A stretch of DNA of 64,000 bases from Sphingomonas sp. PsM26 (GCA_030433805.1 JARUXA010000013.1:1-64000); one strand, 5' to 3'. Counted from the first letter of the stretch, positions 35,036 to 44,583 are shown. Notes: a model not told the origin generated them from the letters alone. Program-made: numbers and translations.

Positions 35036-36378
35036 GCGGCGAGGCCGGGGCTTGCGTGGTGCATCCGACGTTCGATTTCCTCGAGCGAGGCTTCCTTCGT
35101 CTCGGGAAACAGGCGGAAGACGAGGATGCATTGCACCACCATGCAGACCGCGAAGAAGGCGAACGGGATTGCGGGTGACATCGCGGCGGCGACCGGGAAC
35201 ACTGCCGATACCAGCGCGTCGAACAGCCACACCGTTCCGGCACCCAACGCCTGTCCCGCGGCGCGGAAGCGCGCGGGGAAGATCTCGCTCATATAGACCC
35301 AGATCACCGCGCCCTGCGACGTCGCGAACGCCGCGATGAAGCAGACGAGGACACCGACCATCAGATATTTCGGCAGAATCCCGAGCATGATCGCGGTCGC
35401 GACCGTCAGCAGGACGGCCATCGCGGCCCCGCCGACCAGAAGCAGCGGTCTGCGCCCGACCCGGTCGATCAGCATCATGCCGACGATCGTGAAGACGAGG
35501 TTCGCCACCCCGACCGCGATCGCCTGAAGGTTCGCCGACACCTGCGCGAAGCCGGCCGCAGCGAAGATGTCGTTCAGATAATAAAGGATCGCGTTGATCC
35601 CGGTGAGCTGGTTGAGCGCACCGATGAGGATCGCGAGGATCATCGGGCGGCGCGCTTGCGTCCACAGCGAGGCAAGCGAAACCTTGCTGCCCGTAGCGGC
35701 GGGAACGCTTTCCTCCCGCATCGGCGCATGCCCATAAAGGCTAAGGGACGCTGCTGCGGCCTCGTCGGACCGACCTCGAACGATCAGCCAGCGTGGGCTG
35801 TCGGGCACCCGGATCATCAGAAACTGGAAGATCGCTGCGGGCAGCGCGGTACAGCCGAGCTTCCACCGCCAGGCGATCGCGGGGTCGGTCATCGCGGCAT
35901 CAATCGCGGCATTGCAGACATAGGCCAGCAGGATCCCGATCACGATGCTGACCTGAAAGCCGCCGACGATCGCCCCGCGGCGGGCAGCGGGCGCGATCTC
36001 GGCGAGATAGATCGGCGCGAGCACCGATGACGCCCCGATCGCGATCCCGGCCATGATCCGGAAGGCGAGCAGCGGAAACCATCCCCACGCCAGCGCACAG
36101 CCGAGCCCCGAGATCAGGTACAGGGCAGCGGCCCAGCGCAGGCCGGATCGTGCGCCACGACGATCGCCGAAAACGCCAGCTGCGGCCGCACCGAACATGG
36201 TGCCGACCAGCGCGGAGGAAACCGTTATGCCAAGCGCGGCGGCCGACAGATCATATTGAAGGCGAAGCGCATCCGTCACGCCCGAGATGACCGCAGTGTC
36301 GAAGCCGAACAGCAAGCCGGATAGCGACACGGCGACGACGACAGACATCAGGGTCGTACGTGCTGCTCCAGTGCCCAT
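35032..36378 (-). CDS. Sugar porter MFS transporter
   Basis: A 448-residue inner-membrane transporter of the sugar porter family with 12 predicted helices. Hallmarks are GFDTAVISG in helix 1, the RRGA loop, a central PDSPRWLI block, QLTGINAILYY, and the C-terminal PETKEASLEEIE. It should move mannose or a related monosaccharide with protons. The ATG at 36378 has GGAGAGG upstream; a TTG six codons earlier is unlikely. It is the first gene of the leftward operon MFS-kinase-isomerase-TBDR-GH76 and is divergent from the ROK repressor. Confidence 0.9.
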   Translation of the reverse strand: MGTGAARTTLMSVVVAVSLSGLLFGFDTAVISGVTDALRLQYDLSAAALGITVSSALVGTMFGAAAAGVFGDRRGARSGLRWAAALYLISGLGCALAWGWFPLLAFRIMAGIAIGASSVLAPIYLAEIAPAARRGAIVGGFQVSIVIGILLAYVCNAAIDAAMTDPAIAWRWKLGCTALPAAIFQFLMIRVPDSPRWLIVRGRSDEAAAASLSLYGHAPMREESVPAATGSKVSLASLWTQARRPMILAILIGALNQLTGINAILYYLNDIFAAAGFAQVSANLQAIAVGVANLVFTIVGMMLIDRVGRRPLLLVGGAAMAVLLTVATAIMLGILPKYLMVGVLVCFIAAFATSQGAVIWVYMSEIFPARFRAAGQALGAGTVWLFDALVSAVFPVAAAMSPAIPFAFFAVCMVVQCILVFRLFPETKEASLEEIERRMHHASPGLAA

Positions 36379-36679
36379 CTGCGCCTCTCCTTTCAAACGG
36401 GGGGGCGCCTACGTCGGACGAACCTCCTCCCTGATCGTGCGATCCTGGTGCCGGTCCCGTCGCTGCGTTGCGTTGGGGCACCCTGATTTCACGCAGCTTT
36501 CCCCCAACGAAATGCCGCCGTCAATTAAAAAGAAACTTTCTAGATTATTAGAGGAAACATCCCGTCGGTATGTCCCGGGCAGGGGGGAGCGGGGTCGCCG
36601 AACCTTCACCCTTGCGGAAGGGTGGAGTAATCAGGCGAGGCTCTCGCCGTTCCGCCGGCATTGAAGGATAGGCTATGGC
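36379..36679. promoter_or_regulatory. Divergent promoter region with candidate ROK operator
   Basis: The 301 bases between the sugar porter and the ROK regulator starts hold no gene. An AT-rich block at 36522-36557 contains CAATTAAAAA (36522-36531) and the inverted repeat AGAAA-C-TTTCT (36531-36541). A CAATTAAAA-type box recurs at 39396 and, inverted, at 44896, all near mannan genes. AT-rich inverted sites are typical for ROK repressors such as NagC and Mlc. Confidence 0.5.
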
Positions 36680-37867
36680 ATGCGAAGGCCGCTGATGATC
36701 GACGACAGCACGCAACAGCAGGGACCGGCGCTCCACGGGACGAACCCGGCGCGTGCGGGCGCGCGAAACGAGCGAATCGTGCTGGAGGCAATCCAGCGCG
36801 CGGGCGAATGCACGCGGCTGGAACTGGCCAAACAGACCGGCCTGTCGGCCGCCGCGATCGCCAACATCACGCAGAGGCTCTTTGACCGGAACTTCATCTT
36901 CGAGAAGGGGCGACGGACCGGCGTTCGGGGAATGCCCGCGATCCGGCTGGCGGTCGATCCGGATGGTTGCTTCAGTCTCGGGGTCAACATCGATCGCGAT
37001 CACGTCAGCATCGTCGCGCTGGATCTGACCGGTGCAGTCCGGGCACGCTACACGCAGGAAACCGACTACGCCTCGCCGGAGCAGGTTCTCGCGTTCCTCC
37101 GCGACAGGGTCGTCGAACTGCTTGCGCAGAAACTGGTGCTGCCCGATCGGATCATCGGCCTCGGCGTTGCGCTTCCCGGCGGGTTGGGCCGGGTCGACTT
37201 GCCCGGGCGCCCGGCGGACTATGCACAATGGGACACGGTGGATCTCCCCGCCTTGTTCGCCGAACTGGGGCCGTGGCCGATCCTGATCGAAAACGATGCG
37301 GCGGCGGCGGCGATCGGCGAGGCGCGGTTCGGCAGCGGGCTGATCCATCGCAGCTTCTTCTACATCCTGCTCTCCGCCGGCCTCGGCGGCGGGATGGTCG
37401 TGGATGGAAGCTATTATCAGGGCGCGACCGGCCGCGCCGGACGCATCGGCTTTCTGAACGACGGCGATGGAAAATCGCTTCAGTCGATCGCGTCGCTTTC
37501 TGCCTTGCGCGCGGACCTCGTCGCGCGGGACTTCGCCAACATCGCGCCGACCGACCTGATGACCAGCGGGCCCGTTGTGCTGGAATTGGTCAGGGCGTGG
37601 ATCGAACGCGCCGCCGACGCGCTCGCGCAACCGATCGGCACGATAAACTGCCTGATCGATCCCGGCGCGATCGTGATCGGGGGCAGGCTGCCGCTGCCGC
37701 TCATCGACGAGCTGGCGGAGGCGGTTGCGCGACGGGTCAGCAGTATCGACGACCAGATCGTCCCGACGGTTCCGGTCCTGACCGCGCAACTCGCCGCAGA
37801 CGCGCCTGCGCTCGGCGCGGCGATCCTCCCGTTCAACGATCTCGTCTTCCAGTCGCCGACCGAGTAA
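36680..37867 (+). CDS. ROK-family transcriptional repressor
   Basis: A 395-residue regulator. Residues about 27-75 form a winged helix-turn-helix (CTRLELAKQTGLSAAAIANI), followed by a ROK sugar-binding domain with LGLGVALPGG-like and IENDAAAAA blocks. It lacks the CxCGxxGC zinc signature of ROK kinases. It is divergent from the mannose operon and ends 8 bases from the convergent GH125 gene, so it is the likely sugar-responsive controller of the locus. ATG at 36680 chosen; 36695 is an alternative with a weaker ribosome site. Confidence 0.88.
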   Translation: MRRPLMIDDSTQQQGPALHGTNPARAGARNERIVLEAIQRAGECTRLELAKQTGLSAAAIANITQRLFDRNFIFEKGRRTGVRGMPAIRLAVDPDGCFSLGVNIDRDHVSIVALDLTGAVRARYTQETDYASPEQVLAFLRDRVVELLAQKLVLPDRIIGLGVALPGGLGRVDLPGRPADYAQWDTVDLPALFAELGPWPILIENDAAAAAIGEARFGSGLIHRSFFYILLSAGLGGGMVVDGSYYQGATGRAGRIGFLNDGDGKSLQSIASLSALRADLVARDFANIAPTDLMTSGPVVLELVRAWIERAADALAQPIGTINCLIDPGAIVIGGRLPLPLIDELAEAVARRVSSIDDQIVPTVPVLTAQLAADAPALGAAILPFNDLVFQSPTE

Positions 37868-37875
37868 CGCCCGGA

Positions 37876-39309
37876 CTAATACCGCTCCTCCAGCAGCTTG
37901 GGATGCGTCTTCGCCAGTTCGGCGATCATCATGCCGAACATGCCGTTGACCCAGGCGAACCAGGGCCGTGTGAATTTGGCCGGATCGTCCTTGTCGAAGG
38001 ATTCGTGCATGAAGCCCGTGCCCGCGTGCGTCGCCTTCAGGTCGCGCAGGCACGCGCGGATCACGCCTTCATCCGTCGATATCATTGCGCGCGCGATGAT
38101 CGCCATCGGCCAGACCTTGTCCAATCCCATGTGCGGACTGCCGATGCCACTGGCGGCCTTGCCCTGCACGAAGAACGGATTGCGCGAGCTCCAGGCGAGC
38201 GCCGCAGTCCGCTGATACAGTGGATCCCGCGCATCGGCGGCCTCGATCAGCGGCAATCCATACAGGCTGGGAATCCCGGCATCATCGGCGAACAGCCAGT
38301 TGCCGAACCCGTCCACCTCATACGCCCAGACCTTTCCGCCCTGTCCGTCGGGTACGATTGCATGGGCGCGCAGGGCAGCCTCGACTTCGTTCGCCAACGC
38401 CTCCGCATCGCTCGCCGCCGCACTGTCGCCGCGCGCTTCGCGATGGACGCGGGCGACCTGGCGGAGGCTCGATACGGCAAACAGGTTCGCGGGAACGAGG
38501 AACGGGTACACGCAGGCGTCGTCGGACGGTCGGAACATCGAATGGATCAGCCCGACCTTGCGCGAAGGGGGGCCATATCCGTCGAGCATCAGGCTGTCGG
38601 TCGGGATCTTGGTCAGCCGTTGATAAGTGTACGGGCCAGGGCCGGTCTTGCGTTGCTGCTCGCGAAAGGTGCTGACGATCAGCTTGGCGGACTTGGCCCA
38701 GATGGCGTCGAACGGCGTCTTGTCCCGCGTGACCTGCCAGTAATCATGCGCGAGCCGCATCGGGTAGCAAAGCGAGTCGATTTCCCATTTGCGCTGCGCG
38801 ACGCCGGGTTTCATCTCGGTCGCATCGAGTGTCGCGGAATCTAGGTTCGATTTGGCGTTGGGGTCACGAACGAAGGCATTGGCGTAAGGGTCGATCAGGA
38901 TGCAGCGTGCCTGCCGCTGGATCAGGCCATGCACCATCGTGCGGAGCGCGGGGTCATCGCGCATCAGGTGGGTATATGGTTCGACCTGTACCGAACTGTC
39001 GCGCAACCACATCGCGTCGATGTCGCCGGTGATGACGAACGTGTCCGGCCTGCCGTCGATTGACCCTGCGAACACCGTCGTGTCGAGCGTGTTGGGGTAG
39101 CAATTCTCGAAGATCCACGCGATTTCCGGGTCGGCGATGCGCGCCTTGATCCGCGACAATTCGCTCTCCACGGCCCGGCTGAGAAACTTCCGATCCCGCA
39201 CGGGGGGGCGTTGGCTGACGAACGAAGCGGCAAGCGCGGGTCGTGGTGCGATCGTCGAAATCGTCATGGCGCCGGCAGCGGCCAACACATCGCGTCGGGT
39301 GACGGGCAT
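37876..39309 (-). CDS. GH125 exo-alpha-1,6-mannosidase (1)
   Basis: A 477-residue exported enzyme with a Tat-like signal (TRRDVLAAAGAMTIS). GH125 blocks include FENCYPNTLDTTV, MWLRDSSVQVEPY, KWEIDSLCYPMRL, FRPSDDACVYPFLVPANLF and FDKDDPAKFTRPWFAWVNG. GH125 enzymes remove terminal alpha-1,6-linked mannose from yeast mannan and high-mannose glycans. GGGAGAG precedes the ATG at 39309; longer frames upstream are not supported. It is divergent from a second GH125 that shares about half its residues by eye, so the two may differ in linkage or chain-length preference. Confidence 0.9.
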   Translation of the reverse strand: MPVTRRDVLAAAGAMTISTIAPRPALAASFVSQRPPVRDRKFLSRAVESELSRIKARIADPEIAWIFENCYPNTLDTTVFAGSIDGRPDTFVITGDIDAMWLRDSSVQVEPYTHLMRDDPALRTMVHGLIQRQARCILIDPYANAFVRDPNAKSNLDSATLDATEMKPGVAQRKWEIDSLCYPMRLAHDYWQVTRDKTPFDAIWAKSAKLIVSTFREQQRKTGPGPYTYQRLTKIPTDSLMLDGYGPPSRKVGLIHSMFRPSDDACVYPFLVPANLFAVSSLRQVARVHREARGDSAAASDAEALANEVEAALRAHAIVPDGQGGKVWAYEVDGFGNWLFADDAGIPSLYGLPLIEAADARDPLYQRTAALAWSSRNPFFVQGKAASGIGSPHMGLDKVWPMAIIARAMISTDEGVIRACLRDLKATHAGTGFMHESFDKDDPAKFTRPWFAWVNGMFGMMIAELAKTHPKLLEERY

Positions 39310-39568
39310 GGAACTCTCCCTGTTTCGGCAAGCGCTCCGGCCTGCCCATAGTCTTCTCGCTATCCACGTCATGTGACACCGGGGTCGGGAGGCTGCAATT
39401 AAAAAAACAAGTAAGTTTAAGATTGCTTGACGATGCATAGTCGGGGCGACAGAGTGTGGTCAGATGCTGCCTGTCTGGTCGCATCGGATGGTCTTTGGCC
39501 GCAGCCTGCAACGGGCGCGGCCTCGAACGAGACGGTTGGCTAGCGTCGACCGAAATGGAGGAGGGGAT
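39310..39568. promoter_or_regulatory. Divergent GH125-GH125 promoter region with AT-rich box
   Basis: Between the two GH125 genes there is no other gene apart from the leader ORF at 39569. The AT-rich block 39396-39425 contains CAATTAAAAA (39396-39405) and TTAAA-N12-TTTAA (39399-39420). It matches the box in front of the ROK regulator, so it may be a repressor site for both GH125 genes. Confidence 0.45.
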
Positions 39569-39619
39569 ATGCGCGCATTCTTTCGGACAATCGCGTCGGA
39601 CGGCGATCTGACGTGCTGA
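39569..39619 (+). CDS. Leader ORF overlapping the second GH125 start
   Basis: A 16-codon frame (MRAFFRTIASDGDLTC) begins with an ATG that has a very strong GGAGGAGGGG ribosome site. Its TGA at 39617-39619 overlaps the GTG start of the GH125 gene at 39613, which itself has no good ribosome site. The frames differ, so this is not an N-terminal extension. Translation of the enzyme probably depends on ribosomes that finish the leader. The peptide matches no family known to me. Confidence 0.5.
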   Translation: MRAFFRTIASDGDLTC

Positions 39620-41025
39620 TCGACCGCAGAACGATGCTGTTCGCCACTGCCGCGCTGGCCGTGCACCCTGCCGCAGCGGCCGGCCAGATGTACGTCTCCC
39701 AACGCCCCAAGCCTGCCGATCGGAAATATCACAGTCCCGCGGTAGAGCGCGAGATCAGCCGGGTCGGACAGATGATCGCGGATCCCAAGCTCGCGTGGAT
39801 GTTCGAGAATTGCTATCCCAACACGCTCGACACCACCGTGCTGTCGGTGACCGCAGACGACGCCTTTGTCATTACCGGGGACATACCGTGTCTCTGGCTG
39901 CGCGATTCCTCGGCGCAGCTCAGGCCGTTCCTCCATCTGGCGAAGCGCGACAAGCCGCTGACCGCGCTGTTTCGCGGTCTGATCGCGCGTCAGGCGCGAT
40001 GCGTGCTGATCGATCCCTATGCGAATGCGTTCCTGCAGGACCCGGCCGCTCGGTCCGACCTGCCGTCGTCCGCGCACGACCAGACGACGATGAAGCCGGG
40101 TGTGGCGGAGCGGAAATGGGAGGTGGACTCGCTATGTTACGTCCTCCGGCTTGCCTCGAGCTATTGGCGGGCGACCGGCGATCGTACGCCCTTCACCGCC
40201 GAATGGGCGCAGTCCGCGCGCGCGATCATCCGCACCTTCCGCGAGCAGCAACGCACGACCGATGCCGGGCCGTACCGCTTCCAGCGTCGCGATATCCAGC
40301 CGACCGAGACGCAGCTGTGGGGCGTCGGCAATCCGACCCGCAAGGTCGGTCTGATCCACTCGAGCTTTCGCCCTTCGGACGATGCCACGATCCTTCCCTT
40401 CCTGATCCCCGCCAACATCTTTGCCGCCAAGACCCTGCGCGAACTGGCCGAAGTGGCGCAGGGCGCGCGCGGTGACGCAGACCTTGCGCGGGAAGCGGCA
40501 ACGCTCGCCGGTGAGATCGAGGCCGCGCTTGCGGCGCATGGCCGGATGCGGCTGGCGGACGGAAGCGAAGTGTGGGCGTTTGAAGTCGACGGCTTCGGCA
40601 ACGCGCTCTTCCTCGACGATTGCTGCGAGCTTTCGCTGTCGGGCCTGTCGTTCCTGGGCTGCGCCCCCGCGGACGATCCGCTCTGGCGGCGGACCGAGGC
40701 GGCTGCGTGGAGCGATCGCAATCCGTGGTTTGTCCGCGGCAAGGCGGGCGAGGGTCTTGGCGGGCCGCATGCAGGCTTCGACCTGATCTGGCCAATGGCG
40801 ACGATCGTACGCGCCTTCTCGAGCAACGACGACACCCAGATCCGCGCATGCTTGAAAGTGATCCGCGACACCGATGCCGGGACCGGGTTCATCCACGAAA
40901 CCTTCCACAAGGACGATCCGAGCAAATTCACGCGACCGTGGTTTGCGTGGGCGAACGGTTTGTTCGGCGAACTGATGGTGCATCTGGCAAGTACCAAACC
41001 CCATTTGCTTCGCGCGGTGATCTGA
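39613..41025 (+). CDS. GH125 exo-alpha-1,6-mannosidase (2)
   Basis: A 470-residue paralogue of the neighbouring GH125, with a Tat-like signal (IDRRTMLFATAALAV). Shared blocks include FENCYPNTLDTTV, LWLRDSSAQLRPF, KWEVDSLCYVLRL, FRPSDDATILPFLIPANIF, FEVDGFGNALF and KFTRPWFAWANGLF. The GTG start at 39613 keeps the twin arginines; the next ATG would lose them. The stop shares one base with the DUF4965 gene's ATG (TGATG), and both are probably co-translated. It should trim alpha-1,6-mannose ends in the periplasm. Confidence 0.89.
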   Translation: MLIDRRTMLFATAALAVHPAAAAGQMYVSQRPKPADRKYHSPAVEREISRVGQMIADPKLAWMFENCYPNTLDTTVLSVTADDAFVITGDIPCLWLRDSSAQLRPFLHLAKRDKPLTALFRGLIARQARCVLIDPYANAFLQDPAARSDLPSSAHDQTTMKPGVAERKWEVDSLCYVLRLASSYWRATGDRTPFTAEWAQSARAIIRTFREQQRTTDAGPYRFQRRDIQPTETQLWGVGNPTRKVGLIHSSFRPSDDATILPFLIPANIFAAKTLRELAEVAQGARGDADLAREAATLAGEIEAALAAHGRMRLADGSEVWAFEVDGFGNALFLDDCCELSLSGLSFLGCAPADDPLWRRTEAAAWSDRNPWFVRGKAGEGLGGPHAGFDLIWPMATIVRAFSSNDDTQIRACLKVIRDTDAGTGFIHETFHKDDPSKFTRPWFAWANGLFGELMVHLASTKPHLLRAVI

Positions 41026-43151
41026 TGAAGCACGCCATACCGAAGACGTCCGCCATCCAGTCGATCGCGCTGCGTGCGATGACCGTTGCCCTCCTGGGCG
41101 GCGCGGTATTCGCGCCACCGCTCGGCGCGCAGGAACCCGTCACGACGCGCACCCCCGCAACGCCGTTGATCGCGCACGACCCCTATTTCAGCATCTGGAG
41201 CTTTGCCGATACGACGACCGAGCAACCGACCCGGCACTGGACGGGGACGGACCAGCCGATGACCGGTTGGCTACGCGTCGATGGCAAGGCGCTCCGCTTC
41301 ATGGGGCGGGGCGGGGCCGGTGACGCGATGCGGCAGACATCGCGCGCGCTGACGCCGACGCGGACCAGCTATGACTATGAGGGCGGCGGCGTGCGGTTGA
41401 CCGCGACGTTCTTCACCCCCGCGCTACCCGACGATCTCGACGTGCTGTCGCGACCGGTCACCTATCTGACTTGGACGGTCCGCGCGACCGATGGTGGCCG
41501 TCACGCGGTCCAGCTGTACTTCGACGCAGGCGCGCAACTGGCGGTGGACAACGACCAGCAGAGCGTCGTCTGGGGCACGAGCCGCATCGGCGACATGACC
41601 GTGCAGCACATCGGCACGAACACGCAGCAGGTGTTGCAGAAGGTCGGCGACAATCTGCGGATCGACTGGGGCTGGGCGCAACTGGCCGTGCCGCGCCAGG
41701 CCGGGACCACCACCGCGACCCTCGGCGAGCGGGCGCGGGACACGGTGTTGAAGACCGGCAAGATGCCAATCGCGGACGACATGGCGATGCCGCGCCTTGC
41801 GCATCAGGATCGTCCCGCGATGGTGATGCTGGCGGACTTCGGCGATGTCGGCGCGGCGGCGGACACGCGGCGGGCGATGCTCGCCTATGACGACATCGAC
41901 GCGATCGAGTATTTCAAGCGGCGGCTGCCCGCCTACTGGCGCCGCAACGGGATGACGATGGCCGACCTGTTGCTCAAGGCGGAGGCGGACGAACCAGCGT
42001 TACGCAAGCGGGGCGAGGCGTTCGATCGCGACCTCATCGCCGATCTGGAGCGGGTCGGTGGTCGCCCCTATGCAGAGATTGCGGTCGTCGCCTATCGCCA
42101 GACGCTCGCCGCGCACAAGCTGGTCGCCGATATCGATGGCCGCCCGCTGTATTTCTCCAAGGAGAATTTCAGCAACGGCTGCATCGCCACGGTCGACATC
42201 ACCTATCCGACGTCGCCGTTCTTCCTGCTGTTCAACCCCACGCTGCTGGAGGCGCAGCTTCGCCCGATCCTCGACTATGCGTCGATGCCGCGCTGGCGGT
42301 TTCCCTTCGCCCCGCATGACATCGGGACGTATCCGCAAGCCAACGGCCAGGTCTACGGGGGCGGGGAGCGGACCGAGGACGACCAGATGCCGGTCGAGGA
42401 AAGCGGCAACATGCTGCTGATGATCGGCGCATTGGCGAAGATCCGGGGCAATGCCGATTTCGCCGCGCAATATTGGCCGCTGTTGCAACGCTGGGCGACG
42501 TATCTCCGCGAAAAGGGGCTCGACCCCGAGAACCAGCTGAGCACCGATGATTTCGCCGGCCATCTGGCGCACAACACCAACCTGTCGATCAAGGCGATCA
42601 GCGCGCTGGACAGCTATGCCGAACTCGCCCGCCTGCTGGGGAAGAAGGACGAAGCTGCCCGCTATCGCACGCTGTCACGGCAAATGGCGGTGAAGTGGGT
42701 GGCGATGGCGCAGGACGGTGACCATACCAAGCTCGCCTTTGATCGACCTGGCACGTGGAGCCAGAAGTACAATCTCGCATGGGACAAGGTCCTTGGCCGC
42801 AACGTCTTCCCCAAGGCGCTATTGCGCCAGGAAGTCGCCTTCTATCTCAAGAACCAGCAAAAGTACGGCGTGCCGCTCGACAGTCGCAAGACCTATACGA
42901 AGCTGGACTGGATCACGTGGAGCGCGACGCTCTCGGACGATCCTGCGGCGTTCGAGCAGCTGATCGCGCCGGTGCATCGTTACATGCTTGAAACGCCCAG
43001 CAGGGTGCCGTTAAGTGATTGGTATGAAACGACCGATGGCGCACAAATCGGGTTCCAGGCACGCGCCGTCGTGGGCGGCGTGTACATGAAGATGCTCGCG
43101 ACACCGGCGGTCTGGTCCAAATGGGCGGCGCGGGCGCAGAAGGCCGAATGA
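41025..43151 (+). CDS. Secreted DUF4965/DUF5127 'glutaminase-type' protein, possibly a glycosidase
   Basis: A 708-residue protein with a signal peptide (ending PPLGAQ). It resembles the fungal GtaA glutaminase-type family: an N-terminal beta-sandwich (AHDPYFSIWSFAD, then RPVTYLTWTV) and a C-terminal helical barrel (HDIGTYPQANGQVYG, MPVEESGNMLLMIGALAK, YNLAWDKVLG, DWITWSATL). Despite the database name, its helical barrel and its place between GH125 and other sugar genes make a glycan-active role more likely. It is coupled to the GH125 gene by TGATG. No function is proven for these bacterial forms. Confidence 0.8.
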   Translation: MKHAIPKTSAIQSIALRAMTVALLGGAVFAPPLGAQEPVTTRTPATPLIAHDPYFSIWSFADTTTEQPTRHWTGTDQPMTGWLRVDGKALRFMGRGGAGDAMRQTSRALTPTRTSYDYEGGGVRLTATFFTPALPDDLDVLSRPVTYLTWTVRATDGGRHAVQLYFDAGAQLAVDNDQQSVVWGTSRIGDMTVQHIGTNTQQVLQKVGDNLRIDWGWAQLAVPRQAGTTTATLGERARDTVLKTGKMPIADDMAMPRLAHQDRPAMVMLADFGDVGAAADTRRAMLAYDDIDAIEYFKRRLPAYWRRNGMTMADLLLKAEADEPALRKRGEAFDRDLIADLERVGGRPYAEIAVVAYRQTLAAHKLVADIDGRPLYFSKENFSNGCIATVDITYPTSPFFLLFNPTLLEAQLRPILDYASMPRWRFPFAPHDIGTYPQANGQVYGGGERTEDDQMPVEESGNMLLMIGALAKIRGNADFAAQYWPLLQRWATYLREKGLDPENQLSTDDFAGHLAHNTNLSIKAISALDSYAELARLLGKKDEAARYRTLSRQMAVKWVAMAQDGDHTKLAFDRPGTWSQKYNLAWDKVLGRNVFPKALLRQEVAFYLKNQQKYGVPLDSRKTYTKLDWITWSATLSDDPAAFEQLIAPVHRYMLETPSRVPLSDWYETTDGAQIGFQARAVVGGVYMKMLATPAVWSKWAARAQKAE

Positions 43152-43185
43152 CGGGTCGCGCGCAAATTCAGAACAGGAGAGCAAT

Positions 43186-44583
43186 GTGAAACCCACCACC
43201 ATCTCGCGGCGCACGATGCTGGGCGCCGCAGCGGCACTGGCTCTTCCGGCGGTTGCAGGGGCACGACGGTTGAAACCGAGCGACCGGGTGAACGTCGCCG
43301 TGATCGGTGGGGGCGGCATGGGCGCGAACAACATGCGCCAGCTCACCAGCCAGAACATCGTGGCCATCGCCGACGTCGATTTCGATCATGTCGCGCGTGC
43401 CTTCGTGACGAAGACGGGCGAGACCAAGCCGACGATGGTAGCGCTGCGCGCCGCCTACGACCGCGCCACCCATTACAACGACTATCGCCGCATGTTCGAT
43501 CGACAGCGCGATATCGACGCGGTGCTCATCGCGACCCCGGACCACCATCATGCCGTTGCCGCGAAGATGGCGATGGAGCGCGGTCTTCATGTCTACGTCC
43601 AGAAGCCGCTGACCTATACCGTCCGGGAGGGCCGGGTGCTGCGGGATCTCGCCGCGTCAAAGCCCAAATTGGTCACGCAGATGGGCAACCAGGGCCATTC
43701 GAGCGACGACGGTCGCCGCGTGGTCGAGCTGATCCGCGGGAACGCGATCGGGCGCGTGCGCGAGGTTCATGCCTGGACCAATCGCCCGGTCTGGCCGCAA
43801 GGGATCGCCCGCCCTGCGCCCGTCGCGAAGCCGGCGAGCCTCGACTGGGACGTCTGGCTGGGGCCGGCGACGGTCGGATGGGGCTACAACCCCGATTACG
43901 CGCATTTCAACTGGCGCGGCTGGGTGCCGTTCGGTGTCGGTGCGCTGGGCGACATGGGCGCGCATCTCCTCGATTTTCCGGTCTGGGCGCTCTCGCTGGG
44001 CGTGCCGACGGCGGTCGAAAACCGGCATTCGATCTGGGGTGGCGACACCGATCTGTGGGACGACAAGCCGCCGGTCGAGCTCGGCAGCTATCCGCTGGCG
44101 GGGGTGACCTATTTCGATTTCGCCGATGCGCCGGGCGGGCCGCTCCGCGTGACCTGGTATGACGGCGGGCTGATGCCGCCGACCCCGCCGGGCTTGCCGA
44201 CGGGCGTGACGATGACCCCTGGTGGCGGTGTCCTGTACATCGGGGAGAAGGGCATGCTGATGCACGAAACCTACGGCGAGAAGCCCATCGTGTTTGGTGA
44301 CGGTGCCGCCGAGCGCGCTGCGGCGATCCCGCAATCATTGCCGCGGATCGCTGGCGGGCGCGACGGGCATGAGATGAACTGGATCGCGGCCATTCGTGGG
44401 GAAGCAAAAGCATCCTCTCCGTTCGCCGACGCGGTGACGCTGAACGAGACGATGCTGCTCGGCATGGTCGCGATGCGCGCCGGCCAGCCGATCCGGTACG
44501 ACGGGCAGACAGGGCAGGTCACCAATCTCCCCGAGGCCAATCAATTCCTGGATCGTCAGTACCGCGAGGGGTGGACGCTGTGA
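43186..44583 (+). CDS. Tat-exported Gfo/Idh/MocA-family oxidoreductase
   Basis: A 465-residue protein with a Tat-like signal (SRRTMLGAAAALALPA) and a Rossmann domain starting VAVIGGGGMG. The usual EKP motif is QKPLTY here. The C-terminal half is the GFO/IDH/MocA beta-sheet domain with DMGAHLLDFPVWAL. Tat export implies that the cofactor is bound before export, as in Zymomonas glucose-fructose oxidoreductase; it could oxidise C3 of sugars or act as a GH109-like NAD-dependent glycosidase. The GTG start at 43186 follows CAGGAGAG. It follows the DUF4965 gene by 34 bases, in the same mannan transcript. Confidence 0.84.
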   Translation: MKPTTISRRTMLGAAAALALPAVAGARRLKPSDRVNVAVIGGGGMGANNMRQLTSQNIVAIADVDFDHVARAFVTKTGETKPTMVALRAAYDRATHYNDYRRMFDRQRDIDAVLIATPDHHHAVAAKMAMERGLHVYVQKPLTYTVREGRVLRDLAASKPKLVTQMGNQGHSSDDGRRVVELIRGNAIGRVREVHAWTNRPVWPQGIARPAPVAKPASLDWDVWLGPATVGWGYNPDYAHFNWRGWVPFGVGALGDMGAHLLDFPVWALSLGVPTAVENRHSIWGGDTDLWDDKPPVELGSYPLAGVTYFDFADAPGGPLRVTWYDGGLMPPTPPGLPTGVTMTPGGGVLYIGEKGMLMHETYGEKPIVFGDGAAERAAAIPQSLPRIAGGRDGHEMNWIAAIRGEAKASSPFADAVTLNETMLLGMVAMRAGQPIRYDGQTGQVTNLPEANQFLDRQYREGWTL

